Assembly: GCA_031963225.1 (NCBI GenBank)
Contig: JASSUD010000003.1
Location: forward strand, 25,325 to 89,324
DNA length: 64,000 nucleotides
Direction: 5' to 3'
Origin: JASSUD01 sp031963225
GTDB lineage: Bacteria > Pseudomonadota > Gammaproteobacteria > Burkholderiales > Burkholderiaceae
The notes under the pieces are model-generated. The model had not been told where the DNA came from and did not search any database. It was given only the letters and a program-made list of their open reading frames with translations. Position 1 is the stretch's first letter. Each line of letters starts with the position of its first letter. Below, piece after piece: positions 1-9,629 of the stretch. Both the position numbers and the translations under genes were made by a program.

Positions 1-20
1 CTCAAACGACATTCATAAAG

Positions 21-40
21 AAAGGCCCCTTCGGACCTTT
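21..40 (-). terminator. Hairpin downstream of tRNA-Arg
   Basis: An imperfect stem (AAAGG paired with CCTTT, one C/A mismatch, then CC/GG around a CTTC loop) is followed on the minus strand by a short T-rich run. It lies 80 bases downstream of the minus-strand tRNA-Arg and is its likely terminator. It could equally end a gene on the plus strand arriving from outside the window. Confidence 0.5.
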
Positions 41-120
41 TTGGCAATTTTGAATATATTCTAGGCTCTCATTATATATGCCTTGCCGCTTTGCTGGCGG
101 GTTTTTGCGTTGCTCCAGCA

Positions 121-195
121 TGGTCCCCCCGACAGGAATCGAACCTGTATCTAGCGCTTAGGAGGCACTCGTTCTATCCATTGAACTACAGGGAG
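121..195 (-). tRNA. tRNA-Arg (anticodon CCU)
   Basis: On the minus strand a full cloverleaf can be drawn: a 7-bp acceptor stem (CTCCCTG with CGGGGGG, two T-G pairs), a D stem GTTC/GAAC, an anticodon stem AGTGC/GCGCT with loop CTCCTAA (anticodon CCT), a T arm ACAGG/CCTGT with loop TTCGATT, discriminator A and an encoded CCA end. It reads the rare arginine codon AGG. The 3-prime end of such tRNA genes is a common integration site, but no duplicated attachment sequence is visible here. Confidence 0.93.
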
Positions 196-336
196 GCAGA
201 AGACTTAAGATCTATTCTTTCCAAACGAGCATGCAATTGTAAAGCGCAAGAGTATAGCAAAGAGAGCAGGTGTGTTTTGGGTTTTTCATATGTAGAAGAT
301 TGCGCAGCATCGTTGGCTGCGCAATCCATTCGAATA

Positions 337-3012
337 CTAGGGGCGGCCCTTCCTCCCCCGATTAAGGTTAGGGCGGGAAAAGCTATTTGGGCCTTTTAAG
401 ACCAGGCCAGATCCTGTTAACCTATTCAAATCTATATTCATACTAGTATTAGCAGTGTCTGTGCCAAAGCTATGATCCATAGACATATCAGTCTCTGTAT
501 CTGCCCCGCCATATAAGCCTTGGTCCAGTCCTCCAGCAATACTGCATATATCTTGCAAAGTATATTTGCCATGCAAAAAGAACTGAGCGTTGCTCCTTCC
601 TTTATTTTTTTTGTTTGCCTCAGAGGCATCATAGTAATCTTGTATTGATAAAAATATATAGCGCATTAATTCATAATCAATAGACTCTAATTCACCAAAA
701 TTCGTAATGGATCTATTTTTTAGCGAATGGTCTTCTAATAAATTTTTTATACTTAAAGGTTCGTCATAAAAATTTTTCAAAAATTTTTCAAAACCAGACT
801 CCGTATTTTTTCTAAATTTTCCTACGGAATTCAAACATACTCTGAGCGCAAAATCTTTTTCGCTACTGTGCATTTTAAATATACTACGGCCTATGTTTCC
901 TTGTTCGTCTATTTCATCGTCATAACCAAAAGATTTTTTGAGACACCTAACAATAGTTTCTTCATCAAATTCTTTAATTAACTGTAAAAATTCCTTTTTA
1001 TTAGAACTGTGAAAACTATCTTGTGAAGAAGAAGGCCTTATTTTTTCAGGCTTATTTTTAGGAATGCCTTGACTACCTTGATGATTACTTTGAATTAAAC
1101 GTATATAGGCATCTTGATCCGAAATTATTTCTTTAAGCTCCTCCTTCTTTTCTTTTAGATATTTCTTTCTTTCTTCAAGTCTTTTATTACCTTTCTCCAG
1201 TTTGTATATATTCTCTTCAAGAGTGTATACAAACTTTTCCAGGTTTAATTTATCTTCTTTTATACTTGAAATACGCTTATTATCTACAATACCTTTTGCT
1301 TTTAATTTTTCCAACTCATCAGACAATCTATTTATTTCAATGTCTTTATTTTCACTTATATCATTTAAAGACATAAACTTACGTTTTTCATCAAAATATT
1401 TTTTTTCATTTTCATCACGCTCTTTTTTTATTTTTTGCATCTCATTTTTTTGACTATCTTCGAGATTATAAATAGTACTTTTTAATAATTCATTCTCTGA
1501 CCTCAAATTTAAAAGCATTGCTTTTTGCTCTTTAAATTGCACAAGCTCCGCAGCAATTCTTTCAATATCATCGACAAGTCTTAAATTTTCCTCTTCACTT
1601 TTCCGCAATTTTTCACTTAACAAGTTTGCATTTTCTTGATTCGGAGAAGTTGCAGGAGAGGGGGATAGAAAATTCGCTTCATCCCTTATCATAAAACCAG
1701 TTGGTGAATTCATATCTCGCCAGGGCTGATTATTATAATTAGCAATAGCTGTTTTTATATTAACGCTGCTACCTTTTTTAGAGCGAAAAGATGGCGCGCT
1801 GTCATTCCATTTTTTGGAAGGTGGTTTTTCTTTTTCTTCTAAATTGCTTTGTGCTAGCGCTATCGCTTCATGAATGGTCGTGCCATGTATTATTTCTACA
1901 GGAAATTCATCTTCTTCAATGTGTCTATTCGGAGTGGAAGGCAAGCCAGATGTATTTTTTTCACCTTGTATTTTTTCATGATTTTGTATTATTTCATGTA
2001 TACTTTTTTGGTTAGATTTTAATGGTTTTATAGCAAATTGGCCTATTTTTTTTTCGGCATCTAGTGCATCATTATTAGAATTTTTTACTACTATATCATG
2101 ATCGCCAGCATATAAATCTTTTTTATATTTTTCCTGCTCTCTCGGTGAAAATTTTTTTCCGGCCTTTAATTCTGCATCTTTTTTCTCTAAAACATTCCTA
2201 AACTCCACAAATGCTTCATATAAAGCTGGGATCTGTGCAAAGGATTGCTCTGTTAATGATATATATTCTTCATATTTAGCATCTTCCCCTGCCCTATCGC
2301 TATCTGTAGACGCAGAATGTTCAGGCATAACTTTGCCTATTGATGCAGAAAAATTTTCAAAGCTATGGGTATACAGGGTAGATAAAAATATTATGGATGA
2401 CACTTGCGCAAGTACTGGAAGTGATTCTTTTAATATTTCTCTAGTTTTTTTATCAAATAATGGATCATATACATCTAGCGTATGTATTTTTTCACTTATT
2501 TTTTCTAATTTCGATATGGTAGCGGGTATATCTGGCTGGTATTTTTTAAGGTCTATACCAATGTCTGTCTCAAGGCGCTTTATATCTTCATGATTTTTTT
2601 TATCAAGAGGTGCTATCGGAGCAAGTTCTTTGCAGAGGGTGTTAATTTCTTTGTTTTTTTCTATCAAACTTGAGCCGCCTGCTTGCTTTTTCATCGCGTC
2701 ATAGCGCGTCATAAGCACTGTAAGCGTGCGCTGTTTTTGTTCAAGGCAAGCGGCCTCTTGCGTCTTTTTTTCCAGAAATAGTTGCTGCAGCTTATAGCCT
2801 GCTGCGAGCTGAATAAGCGTTTTTTCTTCTGGTGTAAATCGTTGTTCGTCTCTTCCTAATTGCACTACGCATTGGCTTAATTGGTTGATAAGAGCGGGTT
2901 TGCAATTATTTAATGCATTCGTTGCGTACTCCGACTTTAAAACGGCTTGGTGAGGCTGTCTGTCAAACCACGAGCTAGAGTTGATTGAAGATTCGACACG
3001 CACTGGACTCAT
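337..3012 (-). CDS. Large coiled-coil protein, paralogue of the next gene; unknown function
   Basis: A protein of 891 residues that I do not recognise. In order it has a helical N-terminal region (1-190), a short hydrophobic stretch with a YTHS motif near residues 200-215, a charged linker, a low-complexity SPSPATSP patch near residue 445, a long Glu/Lys-rich coiled coil at about 470-650, and a helical C-terminal domain from about 670. The same order of parts, including the YTHS motif and a similar C-terminal domain, is found in the 1319-residue protein encoded next upstream on the same strand. The gene is clearly more AT-rich than the housekeeping genes. No signal peptide, catalytic motif or secretion signal is evident. 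A cytoplasmic structural protein or a secreted host-directed protein are both possible, and neither is shown by the sequence. Confidence 0.8.
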   Translation of the reverse strand: MSPVRVESSINSSSWFDRQPHQAVLKSEYATNALNNCKPALINQLSQCVVQLGRDEQRFTPEEKTLIQLAAGYKLQQLFLEKKTQEAACLEQKQRTLTVLMTRYDAMKKQAGGSSLIEKNKEINTLCKELAPIAPLDKKNHEDIKRLETDIGIDLKKYQPDIPATISKLEKISEKIHTLDVYDPLFDKKTREILKESLPVLAQVSSIIFLSTLYTHSFENFSASIGKVMPEHSASTDSDRAGEDAKYEEYISLTEQSFAQIPALYEAFVEFRNVLEKKDAELKAGKKFSPREQEKYKKDLYAGDHDIVVKNSNNDALDAEKKIGQFAIKPLKSNQKSIHEIIQNHEKIQGEKNTSGLPSTPNRHIEEDEFPVEIIHGTTIHEAIALAQSNLEEKEKPPSKKWNDSAPSFRSKKGSSVNIKTAIANYNNQPWRDMNSPTGFMIRDEANFLSPSPATSPNQENANLLSEKLRKSEEENLRLVDDIERIAAELVQFKEQKAMLLNLRSENELLKSTIYNLEDSQKNEMQKIKKERDENEKKYFDEKRKFMSLNDISENKDIEINRLSDELEKLKAKGIVDNKRISSIKEDKLNLEKFVYTLEENIYKLEKGNKRLEERKKYLKEKKEELKEIISDQDAYIRLIQSNHQGSQGIPKNKPEKIRPSSSQDSFHSSNKKEFLQLIKEFDEETIVRCLKKSFGYDDEIDEQGNIGRSIFKMHSSEKDFALRVCLNSVGKFRKNTESGFEKFLKNFYDEPLSIKNLLEDHSLKNRSITNFGELESIDYELMRYIFLSIQDYYDASEANKKNKGRSNAQFFLHGKYTLQDICSIAGGLDQGLYGGADTETDMSMDHSFGTDTANTSMNIDLNRLTGSGLVLKGPNSFSRPNLNRGRKGRP

Positions 3013-3102
3013 AAAGAAATCTCAAAAGATACAAAACGGCGTCCACGCTAACTGTATGGGCTGCTATTTATATAGAAAATAAACGGACGTTCCTGGCAAA
3101 AA

Positions 3103-3138
3103 TTAAGCAGGAATCCAAGCTAAAAGTAAGATTTTTCC
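3103..3138 (-). promoter_or_regulatory. Upstream block shared with the paralogous gene
   Basis: This 36-bp block, ending about 90 bp before the start codon of the 891-residue gene, matches 26 of 36 positions (ungapped) with the block at 7724-7759, which lies at nearly the same distance before the 1319-residue paralogue. Both begin TTAAGCA and end with a TAAGA, T-run, CC segment on the plus strand. It probably marks a duplicated promoter region. No clean -35/-10 pair can be assigned by eye. Confidence 0.45.
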
Positions 3139-3217
3139 AAAAATATTGGCATCGTATAGCTCAAGAAAAATCTATGGAATAGATATATGACCTGGTTTTT
3201 TTAGTTTATTGAACAGG

Positions 3218-3346
3218 TTGTGGTTGGTGATGGGCAATGTTCCCTAATAGGCATGCCACTGCCTTCTTTAGGGCCTGCTTAATAATTGCAAAGATTAGAA
3301 GTTTATGGTGCGCATGTTGGGGTTCCTGCCTCACCACCAACCTACC
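3218..3346. repeat. Intergenic palindromic repeat, degenerate pair of arms
   Basis: A decayed left arm (TTGGTGATGGGCAATGTTCC) and an intact right arm (GCATGTTGGGG through CACCACCAACCTAC) flank a spacer. This is the family found throughout the window. The space from here to 3595 holds no convincing gene. It contains one 9-bp inverted repeat, CCCTGCACT/AGTGCAGGG, at about 3499-3533. Confidence 0.75.
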
Positions 3347-3595
3347 AGATGCTTATGTAATTGCGCTTTACAAGAACGCTGCCAGTTACGAGACTTGTTT
3401 TTTATATTTCTTTGTACACAGTTGGCTGGGTTGCACAGCATTCTGCTCTGAGGAAAATAATTTTGGGGTTGTATCTTAATTTTATGGTCTAGGCAGTACG
3501 CCCTGCACTCTAGTTTTAGGTTGTAGTGCAGGGGTTGCTTTGGGCTGTTGAGCTTTTTTTGGGAGCTAGCGCTTTTTAGGGAAGTTAGAGATTCG

Positions 3596-3638
3596 TGGTA
3601 TGCATGTTGGGGTTTGTACCTCACCCCAACCTACGGTT
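3596..3638. repeat. Intergenic palindromic repeat, single arm
   Basis: One arm of the window-wide family, reading GTGGTATGCATGTTGGGG and ending CACCCCAACCTAC. It lies just downstream of the stop codon of the 1319-residue gene. Confidence 0.8.
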
Positions 3639-3675
3639 AGCAAAGGAGCCTTCCTCTTTCTCTATTTAAATGGGC

Positions 3676-6600
3676 TCAGAATTGGCGAATTGAATTTTCC
3701 CATCCATTTGATAGTTCTGCAAAAGTTATGTCAGTACCATCATCCATTTGGATTAAAACTGGCTGATCTGCAGCATCGACTGTAGTTTTATATATTTCGT
3801 CAAAAAAATAATCTTTTATAGATGCGAACATAAATTCTATATCTAGAATATTCTGAATACCTTCTTCTTTAAATTCTTCTTTAAATTTCAAATATTCTTT
3901 ATAAAACGCCCCAAAACATTTTTCTTCTTTTGGAATTTCAATTATTGTTTCTAAAATTTCATCAATTTCTATTCCAAACTTACTCATATTTCCATTTATT
4001 TTATTTTTCTCAGAAAAGTATCTCAAACATTTTTCCATAACATGCACATCAAAATTCCCAACGTCTTTCACGAAAGCATTTATTTTTTCTTCATTTTGAA
4101 GAATAGCTCTTTCATCCGCTTCAAATTTCTCTGCCTGCAATCTATATCCCTCTCCAGTTTGATCTAAAATTATTTCATTTAATTTTGAATTTTCTTTTTT
4201 TAGCTCCATTATAGTGCGCACATCATTTTCATGAGTTGTGCTCATACTTTTAATGTATTCTTCAGAGGATTTATATTTTTCCTCAAATTCTTCTATTTTT
4301 CTTTCCGCTTCTTTTTTATAAACTTCAGCCTCTTTTCTCTTTAATTCTCTTTCTTTATCTTTCTTTGTTAATTCTAAATTTATTTTTTCAGATTCATCCA
4401 GTTTTTCCGCAATATTTTTTTCAGTTGCTTTTTCTTTTTTTAGTACATTAATATCTTTAGAATTTTTTAACGCAATTGTTTTTATATTTTCTATATTATT
4501 CAATAAAATTGAATAATTTGACTCTATATCAACATTATTTTCAGCATCTAAATTTTTATTTTTCGACTGAAAAATTTTCATCGCAGTTAAGCTAGACTGT
4601 ATTTTTCTTATAGAGTCAGAAATATTTTCCATGCCTTCTTCTATTTTTTCAAGGCGTAAATTTTTTTCTTCCATAATGGCGTTAAACATTCTTTCAACCG
4701 TTTTCCGCTCAATATAGTTTGTATTATTTTCTTCAAAACCAATATTTTCTATTTCAGAAAAAGCACCTTCCTCATTTGAGGACGACATCTCTCCCGTCCT
4801 TTTATATTTGTCCAATTTATCAAGAATTTCTTTTGATGCTCGAAGAAGCGGGTCTTCCAGTTCAATTGTATTAAGCTCACTCTCATTTAGTGGGTCTTCA
4901 GCAAACGCAGTTCCTTCGGAACCGTTTGAGAATGAAGATTTCGACCATCTATGCGATCCAAGATCGGGTCTTGACGGAGTCGTTGCAGGGGAAGGAGCTC
5001 TTCCTCTGAGGGATGGAGGTATAATATTAGAGCGTTGGTTAGTAACGTTTATAGAATATGTTTGTTGCCCCTCCTCAATAAGCGTTGGGTTTAGCGGAGT
5101 GTAGCGATTAAATGGCTTATTGCTTTTAGAATGACTATCTGATTCTGAAGTGGCATAGTCTCTACTATTATTTTCTATTTCTGTATCTGAGTCTGTATCT
5201 CTAAAAGAAGAGTCAGATAGCGTGCGATTCCTACTTGTTTTTGTAAAAGAAGAAGGAGCTTGTAGTTTTTGGGGCTCAGGAACAACCTCTATACCAAAGC
5301 CGCTATCGTGGGGACCGTATTTAGAATGAAGGAAATCCCTATTCAAAGATAAGTCCTGACCCGCTTTAAAAAAGTTGGATCCGTCAAAAGATTTATCTGC
5401 CACGCTTGAGGCACGGCTTCGCGTTTCGCGCTGTATTTCTGCAGCAAGACTACCTACTTTGAATTCGTTATCAGTGTTTTCTATTTCCGATAGCCATATT
5501 GAGTCTTCTGCTTCTTCTGTCTCTCCCTCTTCAAAATATATAGTAATACTTTTATCTGCTTCATCAGATGCATCCCCTGAAGCAGACAAGGTACTATTTT
5601 TTATATTTGAATCTTTTTCCTGCGAAGACGGAATAGCTTCACTTGTCTTTAAACCTTGAATAATATGTATTTTTTTCCCTTCTGGGCCTTGCAATCTACT
5701 CAGAGTTTTTAATGTATTTTTTAGCCCATTTTCAGAAAAAGTGTCGAGAAGTAATTTTCCGCGACTATTTTCACTATATTCATTGTTGATAGGGAATCCT
5801 GGGATTGGAGAATTTGGCTCTATAAAGGTACTTTGGACAGCCAGCGCAGGAGTAGCCTCCTCTTTCTTCACTGCTTGTATCGATGGGATAGGGGTAGCAG
5901 GGAGATTCTGCATAAGTACTTTTTTTGCATTATTTTCTGCTTTTTCCCCTAGAGAGAAGGCCACAGTGCGCATATCGACCGATTGATTGGGGGGGGTGTG
6001 AGGTGCATCTTCGTATTCGTCAAAGTCTTCTTGAGCAGCACCAATAGTTATCTGCTCTTGCTTATCCTCTTGTTCTTTAATGGTATGCGGCTCATTTTTT
6101 ACAGGTTGTTGTATCGCAGCTTGCTCAAATTGCACCACGTGCTCAACGACACGCTGTTGCTGATCTTCGACAACAGGAATAGAAGGCCCTTCGCTGTCCG
6201 TATCTTGTTGGGAAGATGCCTCTTTTGCTTTTTCATTTTCGATACTTGATGCCGGTATTGGAGAATTTGGCTCAGAGGTATTTTGGCTAGGAGATAAAAT
6301 TGTTTGATTTAGCGCTTCTGTTTTTTCTTGTTCGTTGAGCTCCATGGCAGGCTGTTGCTGATCTTCAGCAATAGGAATAGAGCGCTCTTCACTTTGTGTA
6401 TCTTGTTGAGAAGCTGCCCCTTTTGCTGCACGAATACTAGAAACTGCTTCCCCTTCATCAATACGATCAGAATCCGAGGCTTTTTGGGGAGCGGGGTGTA
6501 TTACTAACAGGGATTCCTCTGCAAATTCGCTATCATGTGGCGTGTGATGCATCACCGCTTCTGCCAAGCTTATTTCTTTTTTAATCGGCAATGCCTCGCT

Positions 6601-7635
6601 TTCTGCAGGCAATATCGGGCTTGAAAGTGGTGTGGCAAAGGTTTCGCTGCTAGTACTCAGTTCACCTTGATCTACATTCTCTTCTGCCTGCGGAATGCTG
6701 GGTTGTGATTGAGGGGTTGTGTTAAGTCGTGTAGACGCTTTTGCCTTTTGTGTCTGAGCAGCAGCTACTGCGTTCCTTGCCTTTTGCACAGGTTCAAGTA
6801 TCGCATCGCTTTTTTGAGCAGAGCGTGCGCTACGCCACGCTGCATCCCTTTCTTTCAGTGTTTCTAAAAATTCCTCCAACTCTTTATATAAAGTGGCAAT
6901 ACCTTTAGAGAGTATGCTTATCTCGGGCTTTTCTTCACCTGATATTTCTTCTTGCACCTTATTTTTAGTATCAGGAAACGCGTTTTCTGTTGCCTCAAAA
7001 ATCAACGGAAGTAAAGCCATAGTACTATGGGTATATACCGTTGCAACGATGAGTATGATCATCGTTTTTTGAAAAATCGGCATAAAGTCATTGAAATACT
7101 GTTGCATTACTGCGACATCAAATTCAGAATCTTCTACCTCTATATCTTTTATTTCGTTGGTTAGGTCACGTATTTGATTCGCTATGCTATCAGTTATAGA
7201 GAACGAACCATCGGATGGGTCTTTCGAAAAATTTGCTGCCATATCGTCACGCAGACGAGTGAGAATAGGCTCGACATTTCCACTTGATTTTCCATAGAGC
7301 AGCGCAACTTTTTCTGGCACTGCTCTCAAGTTGGAATCGCCCCCCTTCACTTGATCATAGGCAATTGCAATATTTGCCAATTTATTTGCCAATTCATCAG
7401 GACAATGGTTTGCAGAGGAGGTCTCTTTTTTCTGTAAGGTACCTGCTACCAGCAATTGGTGCAGTAGCTTTTCTACCCCCCCTTCCGGATACTTTTTTCC
7501 CAACTCCTTGATGTAATCATCCAGTCCACCTCGAGGGGATTGCGTTACAGCGGTTGACTTAGCAGACACAGGCGCCGAGTAAGCGATACGCGAGTTACTT
7601 GAAGATCCAGAGGATACAGAAGGGAGACTATTCAT
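3676..7635 (-). CDS. Giant coiled-coil, Ser/Pro/Glu-rich protein; unknown function
   Basis: A protein of 1319 residues with no recognised enzymatic domain. The N-terminal third is helical and has a hydrophobic stretch with a YTHS motif near residue 198, at almost the same position as in its 891-residue paralogue. Residues about 270-900 are low-complexity and acidic (Glu, Ser, Gln, Pro), with imperfect internal repeats such as EDQQQ and EPNSPIP and a patch APSPATTP. Residues about 1000-1180 are a Glu/Lys-rich coiled coil, and the last 140 residues resemble the paralogue's C-terminal domain. The long disordered centre accounts for most of the size difference. Composition and architecture resemble secreted or surface proteins of intracellular bacteria, but no secretion signal is visible and the function is unknown. 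Confidence 0.8.
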   Translation of the reverse strand: MNSLPSVSSGSSSNSRIAYSAPVSAKSTAVTQSPRGGLDDYIKELGKKYPEGGVEKLLHQLLVAGTLQKKETSSANHCPDELANKLANIAIAYDQVKGGDSNLRAVPEKVALLYGKSSGNVEPILTRLRDDMAANFSKDPSDGSFSITDSIANQIRDLTNEIKDIEVEDSEFDVAVMQQYFNDFMPIFQKTMIILIVATVYTHSTMALLPLIFEATENAFPDTKNKVQEEISGEEKPEISILSKGIATLYKELEEFLETLKERDAAWRSARSAQKSDAILEPVQKARNAVAAAQTQKAKASTRLNTTPQSQPSIPQAEENVDQGELSTSSETFATPLSSPILPAESEALPIKKEISLAEAVMHHTPHDSEFAEESLLVIHPAPQKASDSDRIDEGEAVSSIRAAKGAASQQDTQSEERSIPIAEDQQQPAMELNEQEKTEALNQTILSPSQNTSEPNSPIPASSIENEKAKEASSQQDTDSEGPSIPVVEDQQQRVVEHVVQFEQAAIQQPVKNEPHTIKEQEDKQEQITIGAAQEDFDEYEDAPHTPPNQSVDMRTVAFSLGEKAENNAKKVLMQNLPATPIPSIQAVKKEEATPALAVQSTFIEPNSPIPGFPINNEYSENSRGKLLLDTFSENGLKNTLKTLSRLQGPEGKKIHIIQGLKTSEAIPSSQEKDSNIKNSTLSASGDASDEADKSITIYFEEGETEEAEDSIWLSEIENTDNEFKVGSLAAEIQRETRSRASSVADKSFDGSNFFKAGQDLSLNRDFLHSKYGPHDSGFGIEVVPEPQKLQAPSSFTKTSRNRTLSDSSFRDTDSDTEIENNSRDYATSESDSHSKSNKPFNRYTPLNPTLIEEGQQTYSINVTNQRSNIIPPSLRGRAPSPATTPSRPDLGSHRWSKSSFSNGSEGTAFAEDPLNESELNTIELEDPLLRASKEILDKLDKYKRTGEMSSSNEEGAFSEIENIGFEENNTNYIERKTVERMFNAIMEEKNLRLEKIEEGMENISDSIRKIQSSLTAMKIFQSKNKNLDAENNVDIESNYSILLNNIENIKTIALKNSKDINVLKKEKATEKNIAEKLDESEKINLELTKKDKERELKRKEAEVYKKEAERKIEEFEEKYKSSEEYIKSMSTTHENDVRTIMELKKENSKLNEIILDQTGEGYRLQAEKFEADERAILQNEEKINAFVKDVGNFDVHVMEKCLRYFSEKNKINGNMSKFGIEIDEILETIIEIPKEEKCFGAFYKEYLKFKEEFKEEGIQNILDIEFMFASIKDYFFDEIYKTTVDAADQPVLIQMDDGTDITFAELSNGWENSIRQF

Positions 7636-7723
7636 AAAAAGCCTTAAGAAAATGCAATCAACTGACGCGCTAGAACATAGATTGCCGTCAACGTACGTAG
7701 TACACCTTATATTTGTATTCTAT

Positions 7724-7759
7724 TTAAGCATAAGTCTGTGCCAAGGGTAAGAATTTTCC
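7724..7759 (-). promoter_or_regulatory. Upstream block shared with the 891-residue paralogue
   Basis: Counterpart of the block at 3103-3138, ending about 88 bp before the start codon on the minus strand, against 90 bp in the paralogue. A further AACCAGG next to a long T-run lies at 7769-7784. The conserved distance argues that the genes were duplicated together with their control region. Confidence 0.45.
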
Positions 7760-7883
7760 TCTATAAAAACCAGGTTTTTTTTTAGGAAAAAGCTACCCAA
7801 GCTTATATATCATGGCTTCAAATGCATAAAGCAATATACATTTTTGATGTATTTTTGAGATTTCAAAATGAAGAGTGATAGCT

Positions 7884-8684
7884 ATGCTCCATTGGTTAGA
7901 GCCTGATTCTCCGTTCCCTGCTGCTGAAAAAGCATGGGGGCCTAACAGCCAGGCGCCTGGGTTATTAGCAGCTAGCGCAGACATAAGCGTTGAGCAGCTT
8001 TTACAGGCATATAGGAAAGGGATTTTCCCTTGGTATAGCGCAGAGCAGCCCGTGCTATGGTGGAGCCCTGACCCGCGTATGGTGCTCTATACAGCATGCT
8101 TTAAGGCATCGGCTTCTTTGCGTAAAACGTTGCGGCAGGTATTACAAGACCCTGAATGGGAAATTCGGGTGGACACGGAATTTACGAAAGTGATAAAAGC
8201 TTGTGCATACACACCGCGCCAACAACACATACTTAAAGACTTCAAAAATGGGGGTCTCCAAAAAGCGCAGCAAAAAGTAAACAATGAAATAAGCGAAGCA
8301 GATAACGCCACCTGGATTACCCCAACCATTCAGACAGCCTATTGCGGATTACACGGTTTAAACTATGCGCACAGTGTGGAAACTTGGTACGCAGGGCAAC
8401 TAGTAGGTGGCCTATATGGAGTAAGCATAGGCAAGGCTTTTTTTGGAGAATCTATGTTTGCATGGCGCACCGATGCTTCCAAAATTGCATTGGCTGCGCT
8501 TATGAGCCACTTGCAGCAGCAAGGAGTGCATTTAGTAGATTGCCAGCAAAATACGGCACATCTAGCCTCACTAGGAGCAGTAGAGATACCGCGTGCTGAT
8601 TTTTTAGCGCAGGTTGATCATGTAGTAGATCAGCCCCCTATTGCCTGGCATTTTGAAAAAAGTGTGCTGCAGCGTTTTATCTAA
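7884..8684 (+). CDS. aat: Leucyl/phenylalanyl-tRNA--protein transferase
   Basis: Transfers Leu or Phe from aminoacyl-tRNA to proteins with N-terminal Lys or Arg, creating N-degrons for ClpS/ClpAP; a cytoplasmic enzyme. The family signature is clear: YRKGIFPWY, WWSPDPRMVL, YCGLHGLNYAHSVETWY, FFGESMF and VDCQQNTAHLASLGA. I start it at the ATG at 7884 (MLHWLEPDSPFP), which has an AAGAG at suitable spacing; a GTG nine bases earlier is possible. Unusual is an insertion of about 28 residues near positions 112-140, Lys/Gln/Asn-rich, between CAYTPR and TWITP, where most family members have only a few residues. The bpt gene follows on the same strand, as is common in Burkholderiaceae. Confidence 0.95.
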   Translation: MLHWLEPDSPFPAAEKAWGPNSQAPGLLAASADISVEQLLQAYRKGIFPWYSAEQPVLWWSPDPRMVLYTACFKASASLRKTLRQVLQDPEWEIRVDTEFTKVIKACAYTPRQQHILKDFKNGGLQKAQQKVNNEISEADNATWITPTIQTAYCGLHGLNYAHSVETWYAGQLVGGLYGVSIGKAFFGESMFAWRTDASKIALAALMSHLQQQGVHLVDCQQNTAHLASLGAVEIPRADFLAQVDHVVDQPPIAWHFEKSVLQRFI

Positions 8685-8740
8685 ATGCGCACCTCCCCCC
8701 TACTCTTTTTATCAATCATCTCTTTAAAGCGCTCCCTTCC

Positions 8741-9538
8741 ATGCCTGATACTTCGCCTGTGAAGCCGCTGTTTTATATTACTCCGCCCTATGTGTGCAAT
8801 TACCTGTATGGCCAAAGCGCGCGCTCACAGGTCATGAAGCCGGGGGTTATCAATGCCGATGTGTATGGAGAATTGGTAAAGGCTGGGTTTAGGCGCACAG
8901 GGCAGTTTGTGTATCGGCCTTGCTGCATAGCCTGTAAAGCATGTATTTCCGTGCGTATACAAGCAGATACTTTTTTACCTAATCGCGCGCAAAAGCGCGT
9001 GCAACGTGCACATGGCTCTCTTGTTGCAAGCATTGCTCCTTTTGAATATAACCCTGAGCACTATCGCCTCTACCAACGCTATCAATTAGCTAGGCATGGA
9101 GGAGGAGATGCAGACAGTGAAGCAACCGAAGCAAAGCATTCCCCTTCCTCTCATATGCCTAAACAAGAAGAAGAAACTGCTCGAGAGCGCTATCGGGCTT
9201 TCTTATTACGCAGCCCTGTTAGCTCTCGGCTTATTGAATTTCGAGAGCCCAGCTCTACAGAGGAAGTGGGTGCGCTTAGGATGGTTACGCTGATGGATAT
9301 AGTCGAGGATGGCTTGTCTTGCGTTTATACTTTTTATGATCCAGATATAGAACATGCTTCATTTGGAACGTATAGTATTTTGTGGCATATAGCTCAAGCA
9401 AAGCGTTTGCAGTTGCCTTATATCTATTTAGGTTATTGGATTAGCGAAAGTGAAAAAATGGCTTATAAGATTAATTTCCAGCCATTGGAAGGGTTTGTGG
9501 AGGGGAAGTGGGTGTTATTGCCTAAGAATGGGACGTAG
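8741..9538 (+). CDS. bpt: Aspartate/glutamate leucyltransferase (Bpt/Ate family)
   Basis: Second aminoacyl-tRNA-protein transferase of the N-end rule. Bacterial Bpt enzymes attach Leu to N-terminal Asp or Glu. Visible family features are the N-terminal Cys-rich motif (CCIACKACISVRI), YGELVKAGFRRTGQFVY, RLIEFREP, SCVYTFYDPD and the C-terminal YIYLGYWI, with 265 residues close to the usual length. A Ser/Glu-rich stretch (about 112-145) in the middle is longer than usual. It follows aat after a 56-base gap, probably co-transcribed. In Burkholderia pyrD usually follows; here an unrelated accessory gene lies opposite instead. Confidence 0.95.
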   Translation: MPDTSPVKPLFYITPPYVCNYLYGQSARSQVMKPGVINADVYGELVKAGFRRTGQFVYRPCCIACKACISVRIQADTFLPNRAQKRVQRAHGSLVASIAPFEYNPEHYRLYQRYQLARHGGGDADSEATEAKHSPSSHMPKQEEETARERYRAFLLRSPVSSRLIEFREPSSTEEVGALRMVTLMDIVEDGLSCVYTFYDPDIEHASFGTYSILWHIAQAKRLQLPYIYLGYWISESEKMAYKINFQPLEGFVEGKWVLLPKNGT

Positions 9539-9575
9539 ATACCTAGTGAGTAGCTTACGGGGGGAATGGAGGCTT

Positions 9576-9612
9576 CCCAAAAGTTAGTTGGACATCGCGC
9601 CTGACTTTTGGG
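9576..9612. terminator. Hairpin between convergent bpt and HEAT gene
   Basis: Arms CCCAAAAGTTAG and CTGACTTTTGGG pair over 12 positions with one G-U pair, around a 13-base loop. It lies between two genes that end towards each other and could serve both strands. There is no long T-run, so termination strength is uncertain. Confidence 0.4.
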
Positions 9613-9629
9613 GGCAGGGTCAGGTATAG

